The position numbers were made by a program, and so were the translations under genes. Below, piece by piece: positions 10,123 to 20,587 of a stretch of DNA of 64,000 nt; the stretch's first letter is position 1; the number at the start of each line of letters is the position of its first letter. The notes under the pieces were generated by a model, which saw only the letters and a list, made by a program, of their open reading frames with translations, had not been told where the DNA came from and searched no databases. Origin of the DNA: Saccharina japonica (Eukaryota > Sar > Phaeophyceae > Laminariales > Laminariaceae); the NCBI GenBank assembly GCA_008828725.1, contig MEHQ01001452.1, positions 530,692 through 594,691 on the forward strand, read 5' to 3'.

Positions 10123-11316
10123 TTGTTGCAATATTGATATTGTTCCTTGTTTGCTTCGGCCATGGGATTTTTCAATCGGATACGAGCACTTTTACTTTCC
10201 TCAAAAATCAGTTTGAGGTTTGTCTTGTTTCAACTCGCCGAACTCCCAACCAGTGCCAGACCCCTGCTCGGCCACACCCACGAGTAGAGCCCAGTAGTAC
10301 TAGTTGGTACTCTTCCTTTCTATCTCAATCCTTCCCAGCCTCCTCTGCACTTCCAGTGCAACCACTCACTGCAACCTCCCAACATGATGATGGTCCTATT
10401 CCCCATCCCCTATCAATCACGCCAACGATTCAGTACCTCTCCACAAACTCCAGATTTCCTTCGTTCAATCTTCTACGTGAGGTGTATAGCTCTTCAAGTA
10501 AGGGCCCGTCTTAACGAGCAAATAAAAAATGAAAATAAAAACGAAAATAAAAACGACAAGCAGAACTAAAGAACAATCGAGCCCTCATTGGTCAAACAGC
10601 AAAAAATAGCAGTACGTAGAGATCCCGAAAACTCAGTTTTTGTTTTTCGTTTTTTTTTTCTAATTGCCAGAGGGTTTCATTTTAATGAAAAGGGGTGCAA
10701 TATTATCTGATTATGGGATATCATCGCCAAGAGGAACATAGGATGACCGGTTCGCAAGCGCACGGTGGGTGGAGTAGTGCGTGGGGCTGCTGCAGGGCTT
10801 GTGCGCCATCAAAGCCAGCATATATGGGTAGGGTATATATTAAGCTGTGCCTATGCAAGAAACCAGAGGGTCAGGAGGTGGCTGTGGCGATATATTTTGC
10901 GATGGGGGTGCCAAAGAGCGGCCCAATGTCTGTCGACAAACGGCGAGGACCCAAACACAACTTCCAGGGCCTTCCCGAGGGAGCGGGTTGGACCATGAGC
11001 ACCGCTTGCTCTCAGGGGTGCCTCGCGCGTGCGAGTTGGGTTTATCCAGCTGCGTCGTTGGGTGCATTCGCCGCGAGTCCATATGCGGTGGCGGTTGAAC
11101 TATTCCGTGATTCAAAAAAGAAGTTGCACCGCGAGGTTTTGCGAGCATTTTCGTTTTGTTTTTCAGATAAAGTTGGCTGTCGTTTGGACTCAACTGCGTT
11201 TTTTTATCGAAAAACAAAAGGCGGTTCGTCATTTCCATTTTTTATTTTCATTTTTTATTTGCTCGTTAAGATCGTTGACTTTCTCAGAACACAAAAAACG
11301 AAGGGGAACACGTTTG

Positions 11317-11594
11317 TGTGAGGAACCTAGTGTATGGGACAGGGTATTCCTAGCCAGGTCAGCCTATGGAACGGGTACTCGTTGCTACTCACGTGTGTTG
11401 TTTGCTTAGAGATAGAAGAAGAGCAGGTTTATTCCCTTTTCGTGATGAAAGACTGAAAGCCGGGGATAGACAATACCTGGGAACCCCTGGTTTCCATCTA
11501 AGATACCGCCTTCCAAGTACTACCAATACGATTCTTATACCTGATACCAGGTATTTACCAAACGTTTCCACATCATACCAGCAGTACCATAACA
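11317..11594 (-). repeat. LTR, 3' copy
   Basis: Begins TGTGAGGAACCTAGTG and ends CAGTACCATAACA. It pairs with 15640-15920 in direct orientation. The adjoining internal sequence (CTAGCCCACTCTGATGAGCC) recurs at 50734, beside the older gypsy copy. Confidence 0.85.
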
Positions 11595-12599
11595 CTAGCC
11601 CACTCTGATGAGCCGTATATGCAGAAATATGATAAATTCGTGGAAACCCCGATTCCACGAACTAAAACATGAGTCGAAGATGCGGCTCCTCAAAACCCAC
11701 TCCCACACCTCTGAGCGGCAAGGCTACGAAGCCGAGCAAGGAACGTCAAAAAGAAGAAACGTTGGAACCGAAAATCCTGCAGTCATTGTACATTAACTGC
11801 CCCCCCCGCTCGAGAGCGGGGGCTCGGTAGAACTGATAAGACTGGAAAACTAGACACTTAAAACTTCCCCGAAACCCGGCCCGAAACATTCAGAAAGCGT
11901 GTCCTGAGCCACAAGTTAGTGGCTCGATTATCCAGACCCGCCTTGTCATTGAGCGGGGGGGGGTCGGCAGGACGAATTTCGCTAAAACCACCCCCAAATC
12001 CGCCCCAGAAAAATATCAGAAAGCGGTAGGCGATACTGAGAAGAAAAACAGTCCGAACCGAAAACTCGGAAAACGTCCCAAATACAATTTACAAAGAGGT
12101 TCCGCCCCAATCCCCTGGAACAACATGATAAACGAATCGAGCGCAGCGGCAACGCGAAAACTTCAGCTGTCCACTGCTGCGCCTCGTGATTCATCTACGT
12201 TACGCTGGACCCCCCGCGTAAACGCGCTAGCTAAGTGTACTTGTAGACACCAAGAACCGCGTACAGCTCCTGTTGAAGTCGTGTAGCGCGCCGGAGAAAG
12301 AGGAAGCTTGATCGGTCCTGGGTCATCCTAAAATCGAACGAAGTAAACTCCGTCCGTTGGTGTAGTCGCGCTGATTTTCCCGAGCCACCACAGACCGTCG
12401 TCGCCCTTGTACCAGAAGTGGGCCCCGTTGGGAAGCACGGTGACACTGTACCGGCGAAGCCATTCGGCGTGCGGTACACAACCATAGCCGGGGGCCAGGA
12501 ACCGTTCGCCGTTACTCCGAGAAAGCTCTCGTTACCAGCACCAATCCTCATTCGACGGTACAGGCGGTTGGTTTGGCGGTGCTGGTTTGGGGTGCCGGC

Positions 12600-14552
12600 C
12601 TAGTATCGCAAATTTTCCCGGCGAGAGAGTCGGAGATCCATTTCCCGTTCCCAACACGGGCGAGACAGTCCCGTCCAGTGCGTCTCGTACATCACCACGA
12701 TGACACCACCTCTGCCCCGAACCGACTGGTGTCCCGTAATTTTCTCCACTTCGAGACGTTGGAGAGGAGTGGAAACGTCGTCCTCGGTGACGTGGTAAGG
12801 GGGGGAATTCTTGGAGAAGTTGTTGCGGACGTATTGCGTCAATCCCGCAGGCAAATACTTTGGCATGTCGCCGTGGTCGTGGGGGTTGGCACAGGGCTTG
12901 CAGCGCTGTACCGACACGCGCTTGCGAGCATCAGCGCCGGGCATGTCGGAGGGCAGGTCCAGACATAGGAGCTTAGCCCCGAGAGGAGATTTGTCTGGGG
13001 TGTCCGCGGAGGAGCAGGGGTCGACTGCAAGGACTTTGTAGGGCCCCATCCAGTTCAGCGACAGCTTGGCCTTGAGGACCTTGGCGTCCGTGTCTGTCTT
13101 GGCCCCCTGACGAATGGTGGCTGCCGTATTGTACACCCACGCCCAGCCGCCAGTGATGATTGTGGGGACCGGACGCAAGGCGTCGGAGAGGGCGGAGTTG
13201 CGCCGGTTCACGCGAGCAACCGTGAGGGCGTGGTGTTCGCGAACGATGTCGTACGCGCGCTGCTGGCGGTCCGTCGCCAAGTCGCAGTACGCGAGGTGGT
13301 CGCGGGCCAAACTCTGGTGACCGGCGACGCCCGCGCGCTCAAAAATCGTGAGAGGAAGGCGAGGGAGCCGACCCATGTGGACCTCGTTGGGAGCCAAACC
13401 CGTGGCGGCGCTGACCGAATTGTTGTACGCAAATTCGACGTGGGGGAGCTGTTCATCCCAGTTGTTTTGGAGCTCATTGACGACCATCGCCAACATCTGC
13501 GCCATCGTGTGCTTTACACGTTCCACCCCACCGTTGCCGTTACGGTGGTAGGAGCTCGTGGCGATTTTTTGAACTCCGAGAAGCTGATAGACGACGTGCG
13601 AAAGCTTCGAGCAGAACTGGAGGCCGTTGTCCGAGAGTATGCTGCGGGGGCATCCCCAGAGGGGGATATACTTGTTGATGAGGATGTTGGCCGTGCCCTC
13701 AGCGGTGAATTCGGCGGCGTTGACGGCGAACATGTCGGCGCGGCGACTGAAGCGGTCAGTGAAGAGCAAGATGTAAGTGTTGCCTCGGGGCGTGGTCGGA
13801 AGGGGGCCGAAGTAGTCGACGCTGACAGCGATGCCGGGCCCTTCAGGCAGGGGCATCGATATGACGGGCCATCGGACCGTCAGCCGCAAGGTTTTGCGCG
13901 CTTGGCACTTCAAGCAGTGGCGTAGCCACCACCTGGTGCAGATGTTCATACCGATCCACCAGTAGAAACGTTCGAGCATACACAGGGTGCGCGCGGTTCC
14001 CAAGTGGCAGGAAGCTGTGGAATGACAGGCCTGCATGACCCAAGGGCGCATGAGCAGCGGTATGTAAATGCGCAGGGGCTCGTCGTTCAACAAGCAGGCT
14101 GCTCGGCCCACCGAGGGCGAGGCGTCAGGCGCTAAGGGTGGAGTCGGCCGTCGAACAAGGAGGACAAGCCCGGCGTCGGTTGTATGAAGTTGTCCTTTGC
14201 CAGCTAGCTCCTGCACCTCCGAGAAGGAATGGCGTTGGAGTGAGGGAAAACAGGAAAAAAAGTCGGCTGGCAAGGCGTCAGGCCGGCCGAGAATGATGTG
14301 GCGTATGGCGGCGTGGAACGCGGGCTCGGCCTGTTGCTCCCGGGCCCAGTCGGCTTGCGAATAGCGCGCTGCGGAATCACCGAATTGTAGTTCGGCCGCT
14401 GCACCGAGGGCATCTAAGTCCGTCTCTGCGACGGACGGTATGCCAGCGGGCGTCGGGAGTCTTAAAAGAGGAGTCCCCTCAGGCTCGGCGCAGTCGCGGT
14501 CGGACGGAATGGGTACCGTCGGGACAGGCGAGGCGGCCGGAGCGGGGGCCAT
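12600..14552 (-). pseudogene. Gypsy integrase and chromodomain region (fossil)
   Basis: Belongs to the LTR element at 11317-15920. In reading order: a zinc-binding HHCC-like region (CHSTASCHLG..CLKC), the integrase core with VDYFGPLP, SDNGLQF and GGVERVK carrying the D, D and E, and a C-terminal chromodomain-like stretch (YETHWTGLSRPCWERE). A chromodomain marks the chromovirus branch of Ty3/gypsy and is thought to guide insertion to particular chromatin. About 400 bp beyond the frame (12200-12600) appears to be further element sequence. Confidence 0.8.
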
Positions 14553-14745
14553 GATGACGGCCGAAGGCGGTCGTGGCCGAGGGGCTCGCGGCGGGGGGGT
14601 AGCCGGCTGGGCAACTGGTTGAGGGGCCCCAACGGGCCCAAAACCATAGTCAACAGCAGGCGGTGCAGCGCCCGTGGCAGCGGCTGCTTCGACGCGTCCT
14701 GGTGGAAATGCGGCCCGGGGGCGGCAAAACCGTCAGAGGCGTCGG

Positions 14746-15426
14746 TTAGTCGGACGGCGGAGGGGTGAACGCGACCGGATCTGTGATCGCGGCGGAATCA
14801 GCTCCCTGTGGAGTGCTCGTCGGGAGAGGAGCATGCTGGGCGAACGTTGTCACCTCAGCGGGGGCTTCTGCAGAGCCCGTGCCGCCCTCTAAGGGTACGG
14901 CAAAAACCGAAGCGAAAGCGGTGTTGGCGGCAGGTGAAAATTCCCCACGGGCCGGACGGCTATCGACGGTGGCGACGGAAGCAGATACACGAGCGACGAA
15001 TCTCCCCGAAGGAGCAGAGAGGTCATCAATCCTCATACGTGGCACGTGTGTGCGAAAATCGCGAAACTCTGAGGAGGTGAAGGGTAGCTCACCCAAAACC
15101 CCCCTATGGGGCTCGGGCACCAGCCCACCCAAGCCGACGCCAGGGGTTGGTGAAGAGCGGGTGACGAGCCCGCAGGCTCGGATGAGGAAGATGTCATCGT
15201 CCTCGGCAGGGGTGAGGCTGCAAGACCCACTCCGGTCGTGTTCCGTGGCTGGTTCCGGCAAGTGGGACAGAAAGTCAGCATTTCCGTTGGCGCTGCCTTT
15301 GCGGTACTTGAGTATGAAGTCGAACGCGGTGAGGAACTCAAGCCATCGCTGTACGCGAGGGTTGTGGTCTCCTACCTTGCCGGTGCTCTCGAGAGCCTTG
15401 TGGTCCGAAAAAATGAGGAACTTCAT
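14746..15426 (-). pseudogene. Gypsy RNase H end and linker (fossil)
   Basis: Begins with FSDHKALE and continues NPRVQRWLEFLTAFDF and GSANGNADFLSHLP, the C-terminal motifs of Ty3/gypsy RNase H. An alanine- and proline-rich linker towards the integrase follows. It lies next to the 5' LTR. Homologous sequence lies at 52750-53524 in the older copy. Confidence 0.75.
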
Positions 15427-15639
15427 ACCCCACAGGTAGCCTCTAAGGGTCCTGGTCTAGGTTGCCGCGAAGGGGAGCAGATCCTCCTCGTTCTTGAGTC
15501 GACATCACGGATGACTGATGAGCGGAGCAACGCTGCTCTACAAGCTGAGAAAACACGAACGACGAACGGCTAAAAAAACCGAGTACGAGCAAAAAGTTCC
15601 CTCCGTTTTTAGGCTAGTCCTGCCGAAAGCAACGCCAAT

Positions 15640-15920
15640 TGTTAGGAACCTAGTGTATGGGACAGGGTATTCCTAGCCAGGTCAGCCTATGGAATGGGTA
15701 CTCGTTGCTACTCACGTGTGTTGTTTGCTTATAGATAGAAAAAGAGCAGGTTTATTCCCTTTGCGTGATGAAAGACTGAAAGCCGGGGATAGACAATACC
15801 TGGGAACCCTTGATTCCCATTTAAGATACCGCCTTCCAAGTACTACCAATACGATTCTTATACCTGATACCAGCAGGTATTTACCAAACGTTTCCACATC
15901 ATACCAGCAGTACCATAACA
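15640..15920 (-). repeat. LTR, 5' copy
   Basis: Begins TGTTAGGAACCTAGTG and ends CAGTACCATAACA. Nearly identical to 11317-11594. The TGTTA..TAACA inverted ends are typical of LTRs. Confidence 0.85.
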
Positions 15921-16050
15921 TTTGTGCCAGGGACCAATCAGCGCCCTGTTTATTTTCATTTCGTTTTTCGTTTTTCGTTTTCGTTTCTGTTTGGACATGC
16001 CCTAAGGAGCTCCAGAAAAAACATGGTGCACCTCTATCGTAGCATGCGTC

Positions 16051-16310
16051 CGCGGGTCTTTCCGGGAGCCTTTCCGGGAGCCTTTCCGCGAAGCTTTTCC
16101 GCGGATTTCCCCGCTGGTCTTGCCGCGGGTGTTTCGGCGGTGCCTGCCGCGGGTATTGCCGTGCCGTGGTTGACCGCGGACCTTACCGTGACATACCATA
16201 CCGTGGAGCTTGCTTGCTGTGGGGCTTTCCGTGGGCCTTGCCGCGGCATGCCGTGAGATATAGGTCGCGGGCTGCAGCGCGGCATGTCACGGCAGTGCCC
16301 GCGGAATACC
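16051..16310. repeat. CCGCGG-rich array, right part
   Basis: Continues the array of 8890-9762 in the sense CGCGGGTCTTTCCG, the same as the 9590-9762 part. The two were one array before the MITE and its passengers were inserted. Confidence 0.75.
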
Positions 16311-16411
16311 GCGAAAAAGACAAATATCGTGTACACATCCCTCGGGTCACAATCAAACATTCATTATTATCACACATTACTGTAGTTTACATGTTTTTGC
16401 AATAATAGTTA

Positions 16412-17170
16412 GGGCAATTCCTAACGAACGAAACAAATCACGATTCGTGAGTTTTTTGTCGCGAATCGTGATTTTGTTTTGTCATGATTCACGACAAAAA
16501 CCCCACGATTCACGACATCATTTGTTTTTACAATTTCCTTAAAAAAAACAAAATCACGATTCATGACATTTTGTCGTAGCTCGAAATAGGCCTGATCAAG
16601 GCACTACGTAACCCACCCGACACCAACGGTATTCGATGGCCGGTATAGGGGCATGGCAGACCCTGCTTCGTACGACGATTGTGGACAGCGAACGGCTGCC
16701 TAAAGACACTCCTGGGTGCGGACTAACGAGCACGATGTGGCCTCCAAATCTCGAGTCGGAGGAGACACCGCGAGAAGAAAAAGCAAAAATATTCTGAAAA
16801 TCTCACGGGCCAAGCAGGGCAGACGACATGTCAGAGAGGTTGAAACCTCGCGCGGACCTGGCTTGGCCGATGGCACTTGAGGTTGGAATATCACAGGCCA
16901 GGTCAGACCTTGGGCAGCGAATTGAATCACGGGCCGGGTCGGGCGTGGCCGGCCTGGCACGGCCTGGCCGTCACCTACCTGCGAGAGTTGGCCCCGCCCT
17001 CAAATACCGTTGGATTTGAAATATCGGATTTTTGACAATTTGAAAATATTACGAAACGTGACGAACAATCACCAAGATTTGCGTTAGGAAAGAAACCTCA
17101 CGAATCGTGATATTTTGTCATGCCAAAACGTCATGAATCGTGATTTTTTTTTGTTCGTTAGGAACGGCCC
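16412..17170. mobile_element. PIF/Harbinger-like element, 759 bp
   Basis: Ends GGGCAATTCCTAACGAAC and, reversed, GGGCCGTTCCTAACGAAC, continuing into ATCACGATTCGTGA-type arms. Target duplication TTA (16409-16411, 17171-17173). The subterminal zone repeats CACGATTCGTGA and its variants many times in both senses. The interior (16570-17060) has no transposase motif, so the copy is non-autonomous. Confidence 0.75.
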
Positions 17171-17204
17171 TTATTGATGGTTTTGTCTGTCTATAGAAAT
17201 ATAC

Positions 17205-17207
<3 letters not shown>

Positions 17208-17239
<32 letters not shown>
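17208..17239. repeat. CAG triplet repeat
   Basis: About ten perfect CAG units. Similar CAG or TTG tracts lie at 23846, 31459 and 44637. Confidence 0.95.
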
Positions 17240-17241
<2 letters not shown>

Positions 17242-17399
17242 ATATAGATACCCCTCTCTGCCGTGTTGCTTCGATGAAGAGCGGTGAAGTCCAGCGTTGT
17301 TAGCAGGCAGCATGGTCTTCATTATCTTCTCGAACACCGCCAGAGAGATCTGCTGCTGCCGCTCCTGCTGCTGCTGCTGGTGTGGTGGTTCTACGAAAA

Positions 17400-17600
17400 T
17401 GGCGAATAAAAGCTGTCACAAAGACAGTTCGATGCAAGTCGACGAGGGAAGAAAGGGCTGAAGGAGTCTTCTCGCGATACAAATGCAAGGCACGAACCGT
17501 AGTAGTAGTAGCAGTGGGGGGGGGAGGGAGAAGAGCCTTCTATGTGACCCCAGATCTGAGTTACGACTAGGAAAAGGAATACAAAATAATAATAAGAAAA
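17400..17600 (+). mobile_element. SINE-like retroposon, copy 1
   Basis: Shares blocks with 29676-29850 and 46665-46854: GACGAGGGAAGAAAG, TGCAAGGCACGAACCGTAGT, a purine-rich middle, then GATCTGAGTTACGACTAGG and an A-rich end. Orientation is opposite to the copy at 46665-46854, which has a poly-T head and a target duplication. No RNA polymerase III box was convincingly found. Confidence 0.5.
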
Positions 17601-18290
17601 TCATTACGGCCAAGATCAATCACCGTCTTTCAACATTATTATTAATAGTATGTTTTTTTTCCCACCGTTCATTTTAGATTTTACGGTACGGTTATTAGGC
17701 ACAAAGAGGACCTACGGTTATCTGTACACTTGGACACTCCAGGACAGCACTCACTACGTACTGACTCCGCGTATATCAATATTCTGATACACTACTTGCA
17801 TCATGGTGGACACACACCACAGCACATACAGCAGCAGCAAGCAGCAGTCACACCACACGTGAGAGAGCACGAGTAGAGAGAGTCCTTCTGCACTTCCTCC
17901 TCCATCACCAATCAATCAGTGAGTGGGACGCGTGGTAGACCCCCTTGTACTACACCCAACATAAACACACCAAAATCCAAACGTATTTAACCCAGGGGCG
18001 TAAAAAAAAGAGAGAAAACGACACCACACACGTACGAGTAGGTCAGAATGGAAAACAAACCGGATCGCTGTGATCACAGGACGAAATGAGCGAAAACCAT
18101 TTATTTTCCGTTTTTTGTTCCCTTTTTTAACTTGGTTTTAGAGACCCCCTATTTTGTTTTCGCTGGTGGGAGGGGTACTTTTTTTTTTTTTTTGACTTAT
18201 TGGTTTCTGGGATCATAACGGTCCGGTTTCTTCCCTCCAATATAGGGGGGGGGGGTGTGGGGTATCTGGGATTCAGATCCGCGCATACAC
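17601..18290. other. No gene seen
   Basis: Low-complexity and AT-rich stretches with CAG/CAC repeats and a poly-T run (18179-18194). No splice-bounded exon or terminal repeats recognised. Confidence 0.45.
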
Positions 18291-18294
18291 TCGT

Positions 18295-18390
18295 TTAACC
18301 CCTTAAGAAAACTGGTCCCACACAAATTTGGGGACAAGCTACTTGGAATTAGTGTGGAGTATTTTTTTTCCAGTTCTGGGTGTGGGTTAA
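18295..18390. mobile_element. TTAA-flanked MITE (piggyBac-like)
   Basis: Starts TTAACCCCTTAAGAAAACTG and ends with GTGGGTTAA. The middle (CACACAAATTTGGGGACAAG, GGAATTAGTGTGG) matches the copies at 30050-30140 and 63217-63293 in reverse sense. Confidence 0.65.
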
Positions 18391-18854
18391 ACGCGAGCTT
18401 ACGATATACCGACGGGTACGTTTCGTTTTCACCATTGCAAGAGGGTCGCATGGAACGTTCGTTCTACAGTATTAAATAGTACGTACAGTCTGCCAGAAAG
18501 TTCGATCGTTTATTTCTTCTTTTCGTAGGGCGAGCCTAATAAAAGTATCGTGCAGGCGAGCTGATGCGCTTGACACCCCGACCGCGGTGTTATACTCGTA
18601 GGGTGCCTGTGGGATCAGGGTTGTTGTGGCTGTTGAGCCTCCGGCGGTGCCAAGTCGAAGTAAAAGTGCAGCAGCAGCAGCAGCAGCTCTCCGTGATGAA
18701 GTACCTGGTGATTTTCATCAGGCGGCTGCAAATACTATAATTTCGGCGATTTTCTTGTTCCTGGAGCTCTCGGTGATGAAAGCAAAACTCAAATATTTCT
18801 CAAAATTAAAAGCTTTCAAACTTTGCATTTTGCTTTCGAAGTTGCATTATATTA
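18391..18854. other. No gene seen
   Basis: Contains a short CAG tract (18667-18684) and AT-rich sequence up to the tyrosine-recombinase element. No supported coding exon. Confidence 0.4.
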
Positions 18855-19138
18855 GTGCGCCCCCCTCGCTCGGAGCAAGGGGGGTAGAGAGAGGGGCAAA
18901 CCCCCGGGGTTGCTCCAAGCGCAACCCCCCGCTAGCATCCGTAAACTCGAGCCAACTCCAAACCCCAACTGGCATGTTGACTCTCGACGCCAGCCTCCAA
19001 TCTGGGGTTGGTTCTATTTACGGAAGCCTCCCTGCGGTCTCACCCCCCCCCTTTGCTACCCCACGAGACACGCACATCAACACAACTTTTCTTTACATCC
19101 CCCTTTCCCAAGACGGCGCTTGCCGCCACGAGTTACGG

Positions 19139-20512
19139 CTACTTGCTCCCAACCGTTTTCTGGGGAGAGTGGACTCGTCCCCACTCCGTACCCTGCGCCG
19201 GCTGGGTACCCTTACTCGACCCTCCCCGGGCCATAACATCGGCCACCCAACTGGCATCCTTCCCGTGGCTACGAACATACGCCTTGTACGCATCGGACGC
19301 CCACCGGCCCTCACGCTGCAAGACCTCTGGTGTAGCACCCCCCGCCGACAAGTGAGTTGCGCCCCTATTCCGTAGGGAGTGCAGGGCGTACTCCTCCGCA
19401 CGCCCGCCCGCCAACGCAACCACTGTCCGCAACGCAGCAGTAGCTTGCTGCTGTGTCCACATGGACCATCTGCCGTTACCAGCACCAAACGCAACCAGGG
19501 GGGCAGACGGAGGGAGGAACAGATAACACGACATCAACTCAATCATGAGATCGACGGCATTGCCGCCGACGCCAACAGGCCTCGGCGCCCCCCCCCGCAC
19601 ACGCGTCAAAACGGCCCCCTTTCGCATCTGATCCCCCTTACTAGAGCCGCGAAACCTAACCTCGACGCGGTCCGCGGCCGACCACGGTGCCGAAACAAGC
19701 TGAATTTCCCCACGAAAGAAAGCAACGTCAGCCCGCCGCAAACAGTACGTCTCGTGAACCCGTGTCCGAGTCGCCGCAAACATTTCCGACGCCCGTGTCA
19801 AGAAACAAAACGACGCACACAGAGCAAGCCACAGCACGCGACCCCCCATGCCCCACGACGGAACCAACGTCTCGCCAGCCAGCAACATCATCCACGACAC
19901 GGGCCGGCGCACGGTCGCCTGATGGCCCGCGTCGGCGTGCGAACGAGCAGCCCCTTTGAGGGCGCTGGCAAGAACGGGATGGGTGGTATCAAGCTCGAAA
20001 CCACGCGAAATACGATGGAAGAACTTAATGGCCGACAAATGACTCTCGATGGTTGACGGCCGCAGTTTCTTGGTAGCGAAAGAGTACGCCACGTACTCAA
20101 AGAGTTGCCACACATTAAACATACCATCACCGCAATGCTGAAGGAAAACGGGCACCCCAGAACGTACCCGGAATTCTACCCACGCGCCAAAATGCCCCAG
20201 ATAAGTGCGTTCAGACGAGGGCGCAACGGCGTGTCGAATGAGCTCGAGACCAATACCGAAGTACAAAGAGCCGTGCCGGCGTCCCCCAGGTCCCGCATCT
20301 TTGTCCCCGAAGGCGACGGACCCCGGAGCAAGAGGGGAACGCTCGCGACCCACGCCACCGTCGCCAGCGAGGGCCTCCAAAGCGCGCCCCCGCAACCCCT
20401 TCGCCGCTCCACGCGGCGCCGGCAGTCCTGGCGCTCCGGTGCTGGCCAGCGGCGCCACGGCCGCCCCCCCAGCGGCCGGCGCCACAGCAGCTCCCCCATC
20501 CAGCAGCGCCAC
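19139..20512 (-). CDS. Tyrosine recombinase, 457 codons
   Basis: Site-specific recombinase of the phage-integrase fold. The N-terminal 80 residues are Ala/Gly-rich. Residues 95-200 form the helical core-binding part (SSERTYLGHFGAW, LRPSTIESHLSAIKFFHR). The catalytic part shows the first Arg in CFLTRASEM (R240), HSLRNRGATH (H378, R381), the Trp of GRWASDAYKAYVR (W404), and the nucleophile candidate Y412 (Y409 as alternative). It would insert a circular or double-stranded DNA copy without making staggered 4-6 bp duplications. The C-terminal tail is polar. Confidence 0.75.
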   Translation of the reverse strand: MALLDGGAAVAPAAGGAAVAPLASTGAPGLPAPRGAAKGLRGRALEALAGDGGVGRERSPLAPGSVAFGDKDAGPGGRRHGSLYFGIGLELIRHAVAPSSERTYLGHFGAWVEFRVRSGVPVFLQHCGDGMFNVWQLFEYVAYSFATKKLRPSTIESHLSAIKFFHRISRGFELDTTHPVLASALKGAARSHADAGHQATVRRPVSWMMLLAGETLVPSWGMGGRVLWLALCASFCFLTRASEMFAATRTRVHETYCLRRADVAFFRGEIQLVSAPWSAADRVEVRFRGSSKGDQMRKGAVLTRVRGGAPRPVGVGGNAVDLMIELMSCYLFLPPSAPLVAFGAGNGRWSMWTQQQATAALRTVVALAGGRAEEYALHSLRNRGATHLSAGGATPEVLQREGRWASDAYKAYVRSHGKDASWVADVMARGGSSKGTQPAQGTEWGRVHSPQKTVGSK

Positions 20513-20587
20513 GGCCCCCCCACCAGCGGCCGGCGCCGCCGCAGCTCCACCAGGTGTTGGCCCAACCGGAAGGAAGGACCCGTGTCT

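Larger units (their letters stand above)
11317..15920 (-). mobile_element. Ty3/gypsy LTR retrotransposon (chromodomain type), broken
   Basis: Fossil element reading right to left. Direct LTRs of about 280 bp (TGT..ACA ends) lie at 15640-15920 and 11317-11594, flanked by TTTG on both sides (11313-11316, 15921-15924). The parts seen are an RNase H end (14746-15426), an integrase (12600-14552) and a chromodomain at its C-terminus. No gag, protease or reverse transcriptase is seen. The LTRs are about 97% identical by eye, so the insertion is young compared with the copy at 50.5-61.8 kb. It is broken, with a few breaks. It sits inside the PIF/Harbinger-like element. Confidence 0.85.
10502..16002. 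mobile_element. PIF/Harbinger-like non-autonomous element hosting a gypsy copy
   Basis: Ends GGGCCCGTCTTAACGAGC and, reversed, GGGCATGTCCAAACAG. Inner blocks match on both sides (AATAAA-rich stretch, then GAGCCCTCATTGGTC / GCGCTGATTGGTC). Target duplication TAA at 10499-10501 and 16003-16005. The 3-bp TWA duplication and GGG-starting ends fit PIF/Harbinger. A sister of 213 bp lies at 28259-28471. Without the gypsy insertion this copy is about 0.9 kb; its interior at 10600-11316 holds one unrecognised open frame and no transposase. Confidence 0.7.
9763..16050. mobile_element. 4-bp-TSD MITE split by a 5.5-kb insertion
   Basis: The left part (GATGCGTGCTACGATAGAG at 9763 onward, AATTCGTCGGAC near 9840) and the right end (CATGGTGCACCTCTATCGTA..GCATGCGTC, ending 16050) are the two ends of one MITE. 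The target duplication CGCG (9759-9762 and 16051-16054) proves this. Its middle has gained a 9-bp repeat array, an unexplained segment of about 260 bp (10216-10476), and the PIF/Harbinger-like element at 10502-16002. Confidence 0.75.

Noticed and set aside
9831-10216. MTIMTIM-type frames on both strands
   Set aside because: Translation of the 9-bp TCATTATTG array.
10695-11321. 208-codon frame inside the PIF/Harbinger-like element
   Set aside because: No transposase motif and no similarity I recognise. It probably opens by chance, but it is the longest non-repeat frame in that element.
12573-13925. Plus-strand frames opposite the gypsy integrase
   Set aside because: Antisense shadows of the pol region.
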